A stretch of 48,507 nucleotides of DNA from contig QKHZ01000171.1 in the NCBI GenBank assembly GCA_003249795.1, positions 1 to 48,507 on the forward strand, read 5' to 3'. Numbering within the stretch: the stretch's first letter is position 1; each line of letters opens with the position of its first letter. Shown here piece after piece: positions 9,191-17,251 of the stretch. This DNA is from a bacterium (lineage in GTDB: Bacteria; Planctomycetota; SZUA-567). Under the pieces are notes generated by a model. It saw nothing but the letters and a program-made list of their open reading frames with translations. It was not told the DNA's origin and did not search any database. The translations under genes and the position numbers were made by a program.

Positions 9191-9688
9191 TCACACGCAG
9201 TGGTCAAACGTCTTGACTTGCCCGCCGCCATTGCGGCCTTTGGGGCCATACGTCGACTTCTGCTTACCGCCTGCGACTTCACGAACCATGCTCAGGAAAT
9301 GATTCACATGCTCCATACTCGCAGCCAATAGTTCCGCATTCTGCCGTGTACGGTACTGCAACGAATTCAGCGCATTTTTCAACCGCGCATGTACCGTTTC
9401 AAGCGCCGTTTTTGCATCACCACTGAGACGCTCGATAATCATCGCCAGCTTGACCGGCGTCGACTTGATCGCAAGTTCCTGGCTGGCTTGATCCACCAGT
9501 CCTTTGCGTTTATCTTCAAACCCTGCGACCTGATTCATCAGCGCCGTCTCATCCTTCAGGATCTCTTCCATCTTGACGATATCGCCCTTCAGAATTGCTT
9601 CGCGCTTGTGGTGTGCGCAAACCAGAAGCCCTTCATGCAAAACGGCAAGCTCGGTCAATACCTGTTCCAGTTCTCTTGTCACGTCCAT
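9191..9688 (-). CDS. flgN: FlgN-type flagellar export chaperone
   Basis: Small all-helical cytosolic protein; FlgN binds the hook-filament junction proteins FlgK and FlgL and delivers them to the export gate. The sequence is helical throughout, with the usual N-terminal pattern (LTELAVLHEGLLVCAHHKREAILKGD) and a C-terminal half with NALNSLQYRTRQNAELLAASMEHV. I chose ATG 9688 because GGAGGG sits six bases before it; ATG 9694 overlaps flgJ by four bases but abuts the Shine-Dalgarno site. The assignment rests on helix pattern and position after flgJ, since FlgN proteins are poorly conserved. Its expected clients FlgK/FlgL are not encoded nearby. Confidence 0.82.
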   Translation of the reverse strand: MDVTRELEQVLTELAVLHEGLLVCAHHKREAILKGDIVKMEEILKDETALMNQVAGFEDKRKGLVDQASQELAIKSTPVKLAMIIERLSGDAKTALETVHARLKNALNSLQYRTRQNAELLAASMEHVNHFLSMVREVAGGKQKSTYGPKGRNGGGQVKTFDHCV

Positions 9689-9690
9689 GC

Positions 9691-10194
9691 TCATCCCTCC
9701 AAGGGCAAGGTTATCTCTGTTGCGGCTTTTTGTTCGGCCGCAGTCACTGTTGAATTTTTATTTTCTGTATTCGTTGTCGCGGCGGTTGCGGCTGTCGCTG
9801 CACTCGTGGTGTCGGTTGTACTGGCCGTACTGGCTGCTGATGACGCAGGGATCACGGAAGAACGCCGCACCATCGACTGATAAACCAGATCGGACAAGCC
9901 GTAGCTCTGCGAATTACAGATTTCACTCGCAATCGCTTCGTCAGCCATTTCCTGAAAGATTTTTTCGCCCGAGCCGCCGAAACCGATCTCGTTCATATCC
10001 TGCTGCTCCCCGCGCATGGACTTGAACACTTCACCCAAAAACAGGCCGGCAAACTGGCGTGACACCTCGCGCAACTGTGCGTCGCGACTGCTTGTCTGAT
10101 TCACCGTGGTCGTCTGCAATGATTTCAGTTTCGACAACGCGCCGGTATCAACGAGAGTGTTTGAACCTGTGGCTTCTGCAGTCATCATACTCAT
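9691..10194 (-). CDS. flgJ: Rod-binding protein FlgJ, N-terminal domain form without muramidase
   Basis: Acts in the periplasm as rod-scaffolding protein (the FlgJ N-domain caps and helps assemble the rod). Residues about 25-105 match the rod-binding domain: LREVSRQFAGLFLGEVFKSMRG followed by GGSGEKIFQEMADEAIASE. There is no C-terminal glucosaminidase domain as in E. coli FlgJ, so peptidoglycan opening must be done by another enzyme. The last 55 residues are Ala/Ser/Thr-rich and disordered. Its GGAG ribosome site lies in the 3' end of flgI, three bases before the start region. Placed between flgI and flgN, the usual order. Confidence 0.93.
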   Translation of the reverse strand: MSMMTAEATGSNTLVDTGALSKLKSLQTTTVNQTSSRDAQLREVSRQFAGLFLGEVFKSMRGEQQDMNEIGFGGSGEKIFQEMADEAIASEICNSQSYGLSDLVYQSMVRRSSVIPASSAASTASTTDTTSAATAATAATTNTENKNSTVTAAEQKAATEITLPLEG

Positions 10195-10197
10195 AAC

Positions 10198-11304
10198 TTA
10201 CTCCACCTTGATGTTGGCGTGCAGCATGCCCGCAGCCTGTAACTTCTGCAGAATCACAATCAAGTCGTCCGTATTCATCTGCATCGCGCTCAGCGCAGCG
10301 ACCAGATTCTGCAGGCTCTGGTGTCCGCTCTGGTTCGGTCCCTGCACATCCACAAGCGAGCGCGGCGTATCGTTCTGCAGGCTGTACGAATCCCCCGGCC
10401 CCTGTCCTTGCGGCGCGAGCGTAACAGTCCGCCCTTTATAGCTGATAAATCCCGGTGTAATCCGAACCTCACCCGTGATCACCGCCGCCCCGCTTTCGCG
10501 ATCGAATAGAACTGTAGCAGGCTGTGACACCGGTGTATCCAGATTCAGAACGGCTGCGATGTACTCAACCTTCTTGTCCAGCATCCCGCCCGGAATCGTG
10601 ACCTGCACCATCCCCTCGTCAACTGCGCGCGCGACACGCATCACGTTCTGGTCTTCTTCAAAACCAACCTGTGCCTCAAGGTTCGGGTTCGTACTCGGAT
10701 TGCTGTTGATTGTCCGCGAGATCGACGCCGCATCAGAAAAGCTCTTGCGCTTCAGCAGCAGACGGAATGTATTTGTATCATCAACGACATCGCCGCCGAA
10801 GAATTCGTTACTGACAATCGTGCCGCCGCCGACAATAACACCCGTTGTCGGATTGTTCGCGTTGACCATCACTCGGCCCGATGTCTGCAGAATCACCGGC
10901 CCATTCTTGCTGAACCGCAGCGCCGTAATTTTCAGGATCCCGCCGCTGAGACTGCTGGCGTCATTGATCGAGCTGACCCGGATATTGATCCTCTCACCGG
11001 GGCGTGCCGTCGGCGGGATGTCCGCATCGATCTGCACAAACGCGAGGTTCTTGGTCGTCAGGTCGTCCTGCGCGAGGCTGTAGTCGTTGTTTTCCAGATG
11101 CGTTCCGAGCAATTTCTTGGCCGCGTCCTTGGTGTCGCCTGTACCGCCAAGACCGGTGACAAGTCCCTTACCCTCAATCCGCATATTTTCGCTGCCGAGG
11201 ATCGTGATCACGTCGCGGATCTTTTCCGCACGCGCCACCGACGGCATCAGCGTCATCAGCACCGCCACCGACAGGATCATGATGGTTTTACTGAACTGGT
11301 TCAT
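10198..11304 (-). CDS. flgI: Flagellar P-ring protein FlgI
   Basis: Forms the P-ring around the rod at the peptidoglycan layer. A cleavable signal peptide (KTIMILSVAVLMTLMPSVARA, about residues 7-27) precedes the mature start EKIRDVITILG. The family run IEGKGLVTGLGGTGDT follows, and the C-terminus has the conserved DDLIVILQKLQAAGMLHANIKV ending. At 368 aa it is full length. The ATG at 11304 has AAGGA seven bases upstream; the longer reading begins at TTG. FlgI assembly needs FlgA, encoded two genes upstream. A bushy flagellar Gram-negative envelope is implied. Confidence 0.97.
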   Translation of the reverse strand: MNQFSKTIMILSVAVLMTLMPSVARAEKIRDVITILGSENMRIEGKGLVTGLGGTGDTKDAAKKLLGTHLENNDYSLAQDDLTTKNLAFVQIDADIPPTARPGERINIRVSSINDASSLSGGILKITALRFSKNGPVILQTSGRVMVNANNPTTGVIVGGGTIVSNEFFGGDVVDDTNTFRLLLKRKSFSDAASISRTINSNPSTNPNLEAQVGFEEDQNVMRVARAVDEGMVQVTIPGGMLDKKVEYIAAVLNLDTPVSQPATVLFDRESGAAVITGEVRITPGFISYKGRTVTLAPQGQGPGDSYSLQNDTPRSLVDVQGPNQSGHQSLQNLVAALSAMQMNTDDLIVILQKLQAAGMLHANIKVE

Positions 11305-11366
11305 CCGCAATTCCTTTTTACTGTTTAACCAACGCTTTCACTCATCCGCCTTGCCGCACCGCCAGC

Positions 11367-12101
11367 TTATAACGGGCGGAAGATGCTGTAGAGTTTCACC
11401 AGCCACCCGCGCCGCGTGCTCTGCGTTACCTCGCCCTTGCCTTCATAGTGGACGGCGCGGTCGATCACAAACTTCGCATTGATCACACTGTCTTCATCCA
11501 GATCTTTCGGGTCAACCCTACCGGTAAAGACCAGGGTTTCGGTTTCATCATTCACCGCACTCACACGCCTAGCTTCGATAATCAGGTGGCCATTGGGCAG
11601 CACGTCAAGAACCTCACCTGAGATTTCTGCTTTGAATGTCTGATTGCGCTCAGTAGTCCCTTCGCCGTTATGCTCAACCGAACCCGATGAGTTCAACAGC
11701 GGAATCTTAAAGAGAGTCTTATTGTTTGCCGTATCGCTCTGCGCAGCCGCAGCCGCTTCCGATGCCGTCGACATCAGGTTGCCTGACTTGTCGACGCCGA
11801 GGAAAACCATCTGGGAGACATTGCTGTCAACCGTGCTGTCTTGCGAGAGTTCCGATTTTGCTTCCAGCTTCGCTTCGATCGTATCGTCAATCTCGACTGT
11901 AATGCGGTCATGGATTTTGCACGCTTTGGGGCGGGCCAGATCGTTCTCGGTGCCGTAGGCCGCCATCAACCGATCGCGGACACGGTTCGCCATGTCCGAG
12001 TTTTCCGCCGCCTGAATACCGGCAGTCATCACCAGCACCGGCGCAAACAACAGAGCGCAGCCGATGCAGAATTTCCGTATCATTTCAGAATACATCTTCA
12101 T
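11367..12101 (-). CDS. flgH: Flagellar L-ring protein FlgH without a clear lipobox
   Basis: Forms the outer-membrane L-ring. The mature part has family features: LFKIPLLNSSGSVEHNGEG, the EISGEVLDVLPNGHLIIEARR core, and the C-terminal VTQSTRRGWLVKLYSIFRPL. Length (244 aa) is normal. The leader is unusual. The hydrophobic run (IGCALLFAPVLVMTAGIQAAENS) has its cysteines before the core and ends in a signal-peptidase-I-like AxA instead of the LxGC lipobox that lipidates classical FlgH. ATG 12101 is preferred because GGGGGG lies eight bases before it; ATG 12107 overlaps flgA but is too close to that site. Confidence 0.95.
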   Translation of the reverse strand: MKMYSEMIRKFCIGCALLFAPVLVMTAGIQAAENSDMANRVRDRLMAAYGTENDLARPKACKIHDRITVEIDDTIEAKLEAKSELSQDSTVDSNVSQMVFLGVDKSGNLMSTASEAAAAAQSDTANNKTLFKIPLLNSSGSVEHNGEGTTERNQTFKAEISGEVLDVLPNGHLIIEARRVSAVNDETETLVFTGRVDPKDLDEDSVINAKFVIDRAVHYEGKGEVTQSTRRGWLVKLYSIFRPL

Positions 12102-12103
12102 GA

Positions 12104-13264
12104 TCATTTCCCCCCAGTCAGACCCGCGATCTCGACCTTACCCGGTGCGATCACGCGCGCCAAATATGAATTGCTTGAATCAGACAAGGATTGAACCCGG
12201 ACCGTTTCCCCGACGCGCCCGTCTTCCAGTGCCCGAACCTGCTCATAAATCCGAAAGCCCATCCCGCGTGTATCCGCTTCGATGAGTTCGCCTTTTTTCA
12301 CATCCGAGGCGAGTTCAACCATATCGGCTGTAATCACGCCCATCGAAGAAACCGAGCGCGTCATCGAGTACTTGCCGATATCTTCAGGCTTGAGTGTCCA
12401 AACGGGTTTACTCCAGTTCAACTCAGCTTTGGCCAACTTGATATCGCCCTTGCGGATGCGGTCGCCACGCTGCAAATTGCGCAGTGCTGTCGGCTGGTTG
12501 ACAAACACCTTGATCTGAGCGTTGGCCTTGACACGCGCAACCGGCTTGCGGCTGCTATCGAACAGAACCGTCTGGATCATCGCCGCGCCCCGCAGCGGAT
12601 CGTCCGGCATCGACTCGATCGACATCCCGGACAGCCCTTCCGGCAGGTCATCCACGCGAAATACCTTGACTGAAACCTCCAGATCTTCGCACCCGAACTG
12701 TTTTACAAACCGTCCCTGAAGCGCCTGTTCCAGAAGATGTGAAAAGATCTTTAGTTGCTTCTCAGGATCGTTTCGAACGACTTCCGGTTCAACCTTCAGA
12801 CCCAGTTCCATTCCGTCAGTCAGTGAAAGCGCAGGCTTTAAGCGCACCGCCTGCTCGTCTGCGTTACGAAAGACCGACAACTCAGGCTCAAGCGAAGCGG
12901 GCAAAACAACCCGCGCTGAGTCTGCTGACTTTGCGCCTGCTGTTTCATCTCCCTGACGGGTGACAACAACTGTCGCCGCACCGCTCAGCTCGATTGCGGT
13001 AAAGCCCTGCTGCATCAAACGCGTTTGAATATCAGCACGGCTGAATGTACGCTGCATGCCTAACTCCGGAGCCGGGCCCAGAAAAACCTTGCCCGCGCGC
13101 AGCACACTCTGCAGTTCTCCACGAAGAGACGCGACATCCTTCAAACGGATATAATCGCCACCAACCGATGCTGTGCCGGATAGCTCTGCCTGTACACCGG
13201 CGAATGCGGCGCAGGCGCTTAAGAGCAGGGCAAACATCAGGCTGAGCGGACGCATCATCTTCAT
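12104..13264 (-). CDS. flgA: Flagellar P-ring assembly chaperone FlgA, long form with SAF domain
   Basis: Periplasmic chaperone required for P-ring (FlgI) assembly. The C-terminal third has the SAF/ChapFlgA domain: RNLQRGDRIRKGDIKLAKAE, then ADMVELASDVKKGELIEADT and VRVQSLSDSSNSYLARVIAPGKVEI. At 386 aa it is much longer than E. coli FlgA (about 220); the extra is an N-terminal region (about 30-210) as in other long FlgA proteins. The leader reads FALLLSACAAFAGVQAEL. It contains LSAC, which fits a lipobox, as well as a VQA signal-peptidase-I site, so membrane lipidation is possible. It sits between flgG and flgH. Confidence 0.93.
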   Translation of the reverse strand: MKMMRPLSLMFALLLSACAAFAGVQAELSGTASVGGDYIRLKDVASLRGELQSVLRAGKVFLGPAPELGMQRTFSRADIQTRLMQQGFTAIELSGAATVVVTRQGDETAGAKSADSARVVLPASLEPELSVFRNADEQAVRLKPALSLTDGMELGLKVEPEVVRNDPEKQLKIFSHLLEQALQGRFVKQFGCEDLEVSVKVFRVDDLPEGLSGMSIESMPDDPLRGAAMIQTVLFDSSRKPVARVKANAQIKVFVNQPTALRNLQRGDRIRKGDIKLAKAELNWSKPVWTLKPEDIGKYSMTRSVSSMGVITADMVELASDVKKGELIEADTRGMGFRIYEQVRALEDGRVGETVRVQSLSDSSNSYLARVIAPGKVEIAGLTGGK

Positions 13265-13276
13265 TAATCTGCTTCC

Positions 13277-14077
13277 TTATTGTTTCAGGCTGTTCACGGT
13301 CTGCAACATTTCGTCCGAAGCCTGAATGCTGCGTGAGTTAAATTCATACGAACGCTGTGCGGCGATCATGTTGACCATTTCCGTGATTGCGTCCACGTTA
13401 GAAGTTTCAACATACCCGCCCAGAATCGAACCGAAACCGTTTTCATTCGGAGTCCCCTGAACTGCAGCACCTGAGGATGCTGTCTCCAGCCACAGGTTAT
13501 CACCCATCGGGTCAAGACCCGCAGGGTTCATGAAGGAGTAAAGCATGACCTGCCCGGCTGTCTGGATATCGCCGCCGGTTTCGGTGTAGTATTGAACTTC
13601 GCCTGATTCGGTAATCGTCGGATCTATCGCGCCGGTCGGAATGCCCGTGATCGGCGGATTGAGCGAGAGTCCTTCACTGGTGGTCAGCTCTCCCTCGTCA
13701 TTCACGCGAAACGAACCGTCTCGCGTGTAAGCTGGGGTGCCGTCAGCGAGAGTGACCGAAAAGAAATTTGTATCATTGCCGTTGATCATCATGTCCGACC
13801 ACAGACCAGTTTCGTCTGCACTACCGGTTGTGAAGATCGGCGTGGTACCGACAAGACGCACACCGTGGCCGAGTTGGATACCCACAGGACGGTTGCCGTC
13901 CGCTGCGCCCTGCACACCGCTTGCGCGAACGCTCTGGTACATCAGGTCCGCAAAGTTCAACAGGCGTTTCTTATACCCGTTTGTGTTGACGTTTGTCAGG
14001 TCGTTGGCGATGGCGTCGATATTCTGCTGCTGCGCCCGCATCCCCGTTGCTGCCGACCATAACGCGCGAATCATCAT
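13277..14077 (-). CDS. flgG: Flagellar distal rod protein FlgG
   Basis: Builds the distal rod. The N-terminus (MMIRALWSAATGMRAQQQNIDAIANDL then NVNTNGYKKRLLNFADL) and the C-terminus (GGYVETSNVDAITEMVNMIA and SYEFNSRSIQASDEMLQ) are the paired rod-family helices that zip together. At 266 aa the length matches FlgG (about 260). No signal peptide, as expected for a type III export substrate. It lies directly after flgF in the standard order flgF-flgG-flgA-flgH-flgI-flgJ. Distinguished from FlgF by the ALWSAATGM start and the closer match to canonical FlgG. Confidence 0.97.
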   Translation of the reverse strand: MMIRALWSAATGMRAQQQNIDAIANDLTNVNTNGYKKRLLNFADLMYQSVRASGVQGAADGNRPVGIQLGHGVRLVGTTPIFTTGSADETGLWSDMMINGNDTNFFSVTLADGTPAYTRDGSFRVNDEGELTTSEGLSLNPPITGIPTGAIDPTITESGEVQYYTETGGDIQTAGQVMLYSFMNPAGLDPMGDNLWLETASSGAAVQGTPNENGFGSILGGYVETSNVDAITEMVNMIAAQRSYEFNSRSIQASDEMLQTVNSLKQ

Positions 14078-14095
14078 GGCTTAACCCTTTCCGCT

Positions 14096-14872
14096 TCAGG
14101 CAATCTTGCCGATCCGTGAAACCACCGTACCCAGCGTTTCGTCCTGCATGGACAAAAACTTCATGTTGCTCTCGTACATCCGGTGGCCTTCAATCATGTT
14201 CACCATTTCGGTAATCGTATTGCTCGACGATTCCTCCAGTGTCCCCCCGAGAACACCATTCTGATCGTTGACGACCTGCGCGTCCTGCGGATCAAACAGT
14301 GAATCACCGATCTTTTTCATTTTGTGCGGCTCATCGGTTGACATCACACCGACTTGCGCGATAACCTGGCCGCTGATTTCATCCCGGATCGAACCGTCAT
14401 TCAGGACGCGCGGCTCAACCCCGTCGGGGATCGTGACCTTCATGCCATTGCCGTCCAACACATTGAATCCGGTATCGGTCATCAGCTGCCCATCGGAGTT
14501 GGTAACAAAGTTTCCGGCACGGGTCAGGTATGCCTGATTGTCCGCAGAGTTTTGCACGACAAAGAAACGCGTCTTACCGTTTTCATCGTTCAGCGCCAAA
14601 CTCAGCGGGTTTCCGGTCGGCCGGTAGTTTCCGGCCGTAAAGTCGGTAACGGTCTTGTCCAGCCAGACACCGCCGCCGGTCTGCTCAAGAAGGCCGTCGA
14701 TAGCGCGGCGATGGCTTCCCTGCAATTCGCTCTCCGCAGGCAGCACCTGAAACTGTGTCCAGTCAGGTTTGAACCCGACCGTATTTGAGTTGGCAAGGTT
14801 GTTGGCGGTCGACGCATGGCGACTTGACTGGACCATCGCTCCCATTGTGGAGAGATACATGCCGTAAATCAT
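14096..14872 (-). CDS. flgF: Flagellar proximal rod protein FlgF
   Basis: Rod protein exported by the flagellar type III apparatus. N-terminal rod motif MVQSSRHASTANNLANSNTVGFK and C-terminal motif SSSNTITEMVNMIEGHRMYESNMKF bracket a variable middle of 258 aa in total. Start at 14872 has GGAG six bases upstream and overlaps the stop of a 57-aa ORF by four bases (ATGA). Paralogous to the next gene, flgG; order and the divergent start (MIYGMYLSTMGAM) make this FlgF, though some genomes name both FlgG. Confidence 0.92.
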   Translation of the reverse strand: MIYGMYLSTMGAMVQSSRHASTANNLANSNTVGFKPDWTQFQVLPAESELQGSHRRAIDGLLEQTGGGVWLDKTVTDFTAGNYRPTGNPLSLALNDENGKTRFFVVQNSADNQAYLTRAGNFVTNSDGQLMTDTGFNVLDGNGMKVTIPDGVEPRVLNDGSIRDEISGQVIAQVGVMSTDEPHKMKKIGDSLFDPQDAQVVNDQNGVLGGTLEESSSNTITEMVNMIEGHRMYESNMKFLSMQDETLGTVVSRIGKIA

Positions 14873-15042
14873 GATGCGCTCCGTTCCTGCTGCATTGCCG
14901 TAACCGCGGCGTCAGCCGACTGCTCCTCAAGTCTGTCGTGGCACAACTCAAGGATTGCGCTGCTGAGCCGGTTTGGTTTCAGAGAACGGAACGACTCTTC
15001 AAAGAAGTTCGTCAACTGTTCTGTGACCTGCGAACGATTCAT
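14869..15042 (-). CDS. Small unrecognised ORF (57 aa) heading the flagellar operon
   Basis: Begins at ATG 15042, preceded by the G-rich GAGGGGGG site, and reads MNRSQVTEQLTNFFEESFR onward to 57 residues, ending in ATGA overlap with flgF. It is predicted helical and charged (LSSAILELCHDRLEEQSADAAV). The frame can be extended upstream to 15369, but that part is unlike protein and has no ribosome site. It is the first gene after the candidate sigma-54 promoter. Family unknown; a small regulatory or chaperone protein, or a translated leader, is possible. The overlap with flgF argues that it is translated. Confidence 0.55.
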   Translation of the reverse strand: MNRSQVTEQLTNFFEESFRSLKPNRLSSAILELCHDRLEEQSADAAVTAMQQERSAS

Positions 15043-15118
15043 TTCAATTCCCCCCTCTCGTCCGACCGATCGATAGCGACCGTTCCGTATCCAGACAGAA
15101 CGCGTCCAGGCGGGTATT

Positions 15119-15135
15119 ACCAATCTGCGTGCCAA
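15119..15135 (-). promoter_or_regulatory. Sigma-54 (RpoN) type promoter for the flagellar operon
   Basis: Minus-strand TTGGCACGCAGATTGGT. The -24 box TTGGCACG is a perfect match. The -12 box reads TTGG instead of TTGC, and the GG-to-GG spacing is the required 12 bases. It predicts a start near 15108, about 66 bases before the 57-aa ORF. Flagellar rod and ring operons are under sigma-54 in many bacteria. One mismatch at the -12 C is the weakness. Confidence 0.55.
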
Positions 15136-15452
15136 TACTAAAACAAAGCACCGCAACTTCTCCCGGATACCGTATTCATCGGCACAACAGGGGTTACAAC
15201 TTTCAACTTTTATCAAAAATACGAAAGAAATGGATTCGACACCCCAAAAAGGCAAGGTTTTCCGGATTCCAGCAAACAGCAAGCGGCAAATTCTGCCGAT
15301 TTCAGCAGCATCTGTACCCGGAAAGACCGGTTTTCCTGATAGAACGCACCGCGATGTATAGAAAATCACTCCACCCGTTTCCGCGAAATAATTTCTCTCC
15401 CCCTCCCCTGCACAGCCTGTATTAAAGTTTCACCTTCCTGCCGATTCCCGCC

Positions 15453-15481
15453 TTGACCTTGCTTGGCACGGCGGATATGCT
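15453..15481 (+). promoter_or_regulatory. Sigma-70 type promoter for prolyl-tRNA synthetase
   Basis: TTGACC, a 17-bp spacer and TATGCT, predicting a start near 15488 and a leader of about 100 bases. The -35 box matches five of six and the -10 box four of six. It lies in the expected place for proS. A second TATAGT at 15557-15562 has no -35 partner. Confidence 0.55.
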
Positions 15482-15589
15482 GTATCGTTTGAATTTGTTT
15501 GTGCAAGAAGGCACACCCCGGCTACAGAATGCAAGTATCCGAAAAAAATAGCCGCCTATAGTAATATGAAAGAGTTCAAGGAGAGTTAC

Positions 15590-17116
15590 GTGAGTAAGCA
15601 AGCAAAAACCGCCATCAGCCCCACCCGTGAAGAGGACTATCCCGAGTGGTACCAGCAGGTCGTCCGCGCTGCGGATCTGGCCGAAAACAGTCCGGTACGC
15701 GGCTGCATGGTGATCAAGCCCTGGGGCTATAGCCTGTGGGAAAATATCAAAACCGGGCTCGACGGCATGTTCAAGGCCACCGGCCACGTCAACGCATACT
15801 TCCCGCTTTTCATTCCCAAAAGTTTTCTGGAAAAGGAAGCCGAACACGTTGAGGGTTTTGCCAAGGAATGCGCGGTCGTCACGCACCACCGTCTTGAACA
15901 AGGCCCTGACGGCAAGCTGATCCCCGCGGGTGAGCTTGAAGAGCCGCTGATTGTGCGCCCCACGTCTGAAACCATTATCGGCGCGACCTACGCCAAATGG
16001 GTACAGAGCTACCGCGATCTGCCGGTTCTGGTCAACCAGTGGGCCAACGTCGTGCGCTGGGAGATGCGTACGCGGATGTTTTTGCGCACGACCGAGTTTC
16101 TCTGGCAGGAAGGCCACACGGTTCATGAAACAGAAACAGAAGCGTGGGAAGAGACGCGCAAGATGCTGGATGTCTACAAGCAGTTTGCCGAAGAGTATCT
16201 GGCGATCCCCGTCCTGACCGGTGAGAAGACTGCAAGTGAGCGCTTCCCCGGCGCGGTCAGCACACTGTGCATCGAAGCGATGATGCAGGACTATAAAGCC
16301 CTGCAGGCTGGCACCAGCCACTTCCTCGGCCAGAACTTCGCCAAAGCCAGCGGCATCCAGTTCCAGAGCCGTGAAGGACAACTCGAAACCGCATGGACGA
16401 CAAGTTGGGGCGTCAGCACGCGGCTTATCGGCGGGATGATCATGACCCACGCCGACGACGACGGGATGATCATGCCGCCGCGCGTAGCACCCTCCCACAT
16501 CGTGATCCTGCCGATCCTGCGCAAGGGCTGCGATGAAGAGGCGGTTCTGAAATACGCTGAAGAAGTGGCCGCGATGATCCGTACAAAAACGTACGCAGGG
16601 CGCGCGGTTGAGGTGATCGTCGACAAGCGCGATGTCAACGCCGGCGAAAAAGGCTGGGAGTGGGTCAAGAAAGGCATCCCGCTGCGCGTCGAGATCGGCC
16701 CGCGCGACATGGAAGAAGGCGCCGTGTTTGTCGCACGTCGCGATCAGGGGCCGAAGGAAAAGACCTCGTACAAACGCGAAGCCTTTGCCGAAGCCGTCAG
16801 CGGGATTCTCGAAGAGATCCAGACCAATCTGTTTGAGCGCGCAAAAGTGTTGCGGGACGAACACACTCAGACGATCAACGACTACGAGACCTTCACCAGA
16901 TTCTTCACCCCGAAGAATACCGAAAAACCGGAAGCACACGGCGGCTTTGCCATGAGCCACTGGTGCGAAGACCCGGCGTGTGAGGAAAAGATCAAGAACG
17001 ACCTGACCGTCACCGTGCGCTGCATCCCGTTTGACCGCGACCTGAACGACACCGGCAAATGCGTCGTCTGCGGAAAACCCGCCAAAGGACGCGTCGTCTT
17101 TGCCAAATCCTATTGA
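15590..17116 (+). CDS. proS: Prolyl-tRNA synthetase, archaeal/eukaryotic-type (with C-terminal Cys domain)
   Basis: Charges tRNA-Pro with proline in two ATP-dependent steps. Class II motifs are visible: motif 1 region YFPLFIPKSFLEKEAEHVEGF, the VRPTSETIIG proline-site loop, motif 2 VRWEMRTRMFLRTTEFLWQ, and a motif 3 region near GGMIMTHADDDG. The anticodon domain follows. The C-terminal extension has paired cysteines (CEDPACEE and KCVVCGKPAKG) and ends in Lys-Ser-Tyr, typical of this type. It lacks the editing insertion of the E. coli type. Start: GTG at 15590 has AAGGAG six bases upstream. The in-frame ATG at 15566 has no ribosome site, so GTG is preferred (508 aa). Confidence 0.95.
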   Translation: MSKQAKTAISPTREEDYPEWYQQVVRAADLAENSPVRGCMVIKPWGYSLWENIKTGLDGMFKATGHVNAYFPLFIPKSFLEKEAEHVEGFAKECAVVTHHRLEQGPDGKLIPAGELEEPLIVRPTSETIIGATYAKWVQSYRDLPVLVNQWANVVRWEMRTRMFLRTTEFLWQEGHTVHETETEAWEETRKMLDVYKQFAEEYLAIPVLTGEKTASERFPGAVSTLCIEAMMQDYKALQAGTSHFLGQNFAKASGIQFQSREGQLETAWTTSWGVSTRLIGGMIMTHADDDGMIMPPRVAPSHIVILPILRKGCDEEAVLKYAEEVAAMIRTKTYAGRAVEVIVDKRDVNAGEKGWEWVKKGIPLRVEIGPRDMEEGAVFVARRDQGPKEKTSYKREAFAEAVSGILEEIQTNLFERAKVLRDEHTQTINDYETFTRFFTPKNTEKPEAHGGFAMSHWCEDPACEEKIKNDLTVTVRCIPFDRDLNDTGKCVVCGKPAKGRVVFAKSY

Positions 17117-17140
17117 TCCGGCAACCATACAAATTTGGAT

Positions 17141-17168
17141 CCCGGCTTGCGATGGGCAGCAGGCCGGG
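17141..17168 (+). terminator. Hairpin after proS, possible terminator or attenuator
   Basis: CCCGGCTTGC (17141-17150) pairs with GCAGGCCGGG (17159-17168) with one G-U, loop of eight. It lies 25 bases past the proS stop. Only a weak T-rich tail follows (CTATTTAC), so it may be leaky and let some transcript run into the next gene. Confidence 0.45.
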
Positions 17169-17251
17169 GCTATTTACAAAACGAATTGGCACAACCAAGC
17201 ATTTCCAAGAATCAAAAATCGGATCGTCGTGATCACAGGGAAGGTGATGCC

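Larger units (their letters stand above)
15043..15589. other. 547-bp divergent regulatory region between flg operon and proS
   Basis: Holds the leftward sigma-54-type site at 15119-15135 and the rightward sigma-70-type site at 15453-15481. The stretch between 15140 and 15440 has no clear gene. Enhancer sites for a sigma-54 activator would be expected here, but I did not find convincing paired copies by eye. Confidence 0.6.

Noticed and set aside
15423-15445. Sigma-28-like TAAAGTTT ... GCCGATTC
   Set aside because: Spacing is 9 instead of 11 bases and it points at proS, which has a better sigma-70 site 30 bases on. Probably chance.
15464-15481. Second TTGGCACG on the plus strand, sigma-54-like
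   Set aside because: The GG and GC elements are two bases too far apart, and it overlaps the spacer of the sigma-70 promoter.
15566-15589. ATG as start of prolyl-tRNA synthetase
   Set aside because: No ribosome site before it, whereas AAGGAG lies six bases before the in-frame GTG at 15590.
15422-17128. 568-codon open frame on the minus strand
   Set aside because: Lies wholly over proS, whose class II motifs are clear. It is His/Phe/Asp-rich with no recognisable domain and no ribosome site, a typical antisense shadow of a GC-rich gene.
17186-17201. TTGGCAC upstream of the GNAT-CNB gene
   Set aside because: The following GC is one base off the fixed sigma-54 spacing.
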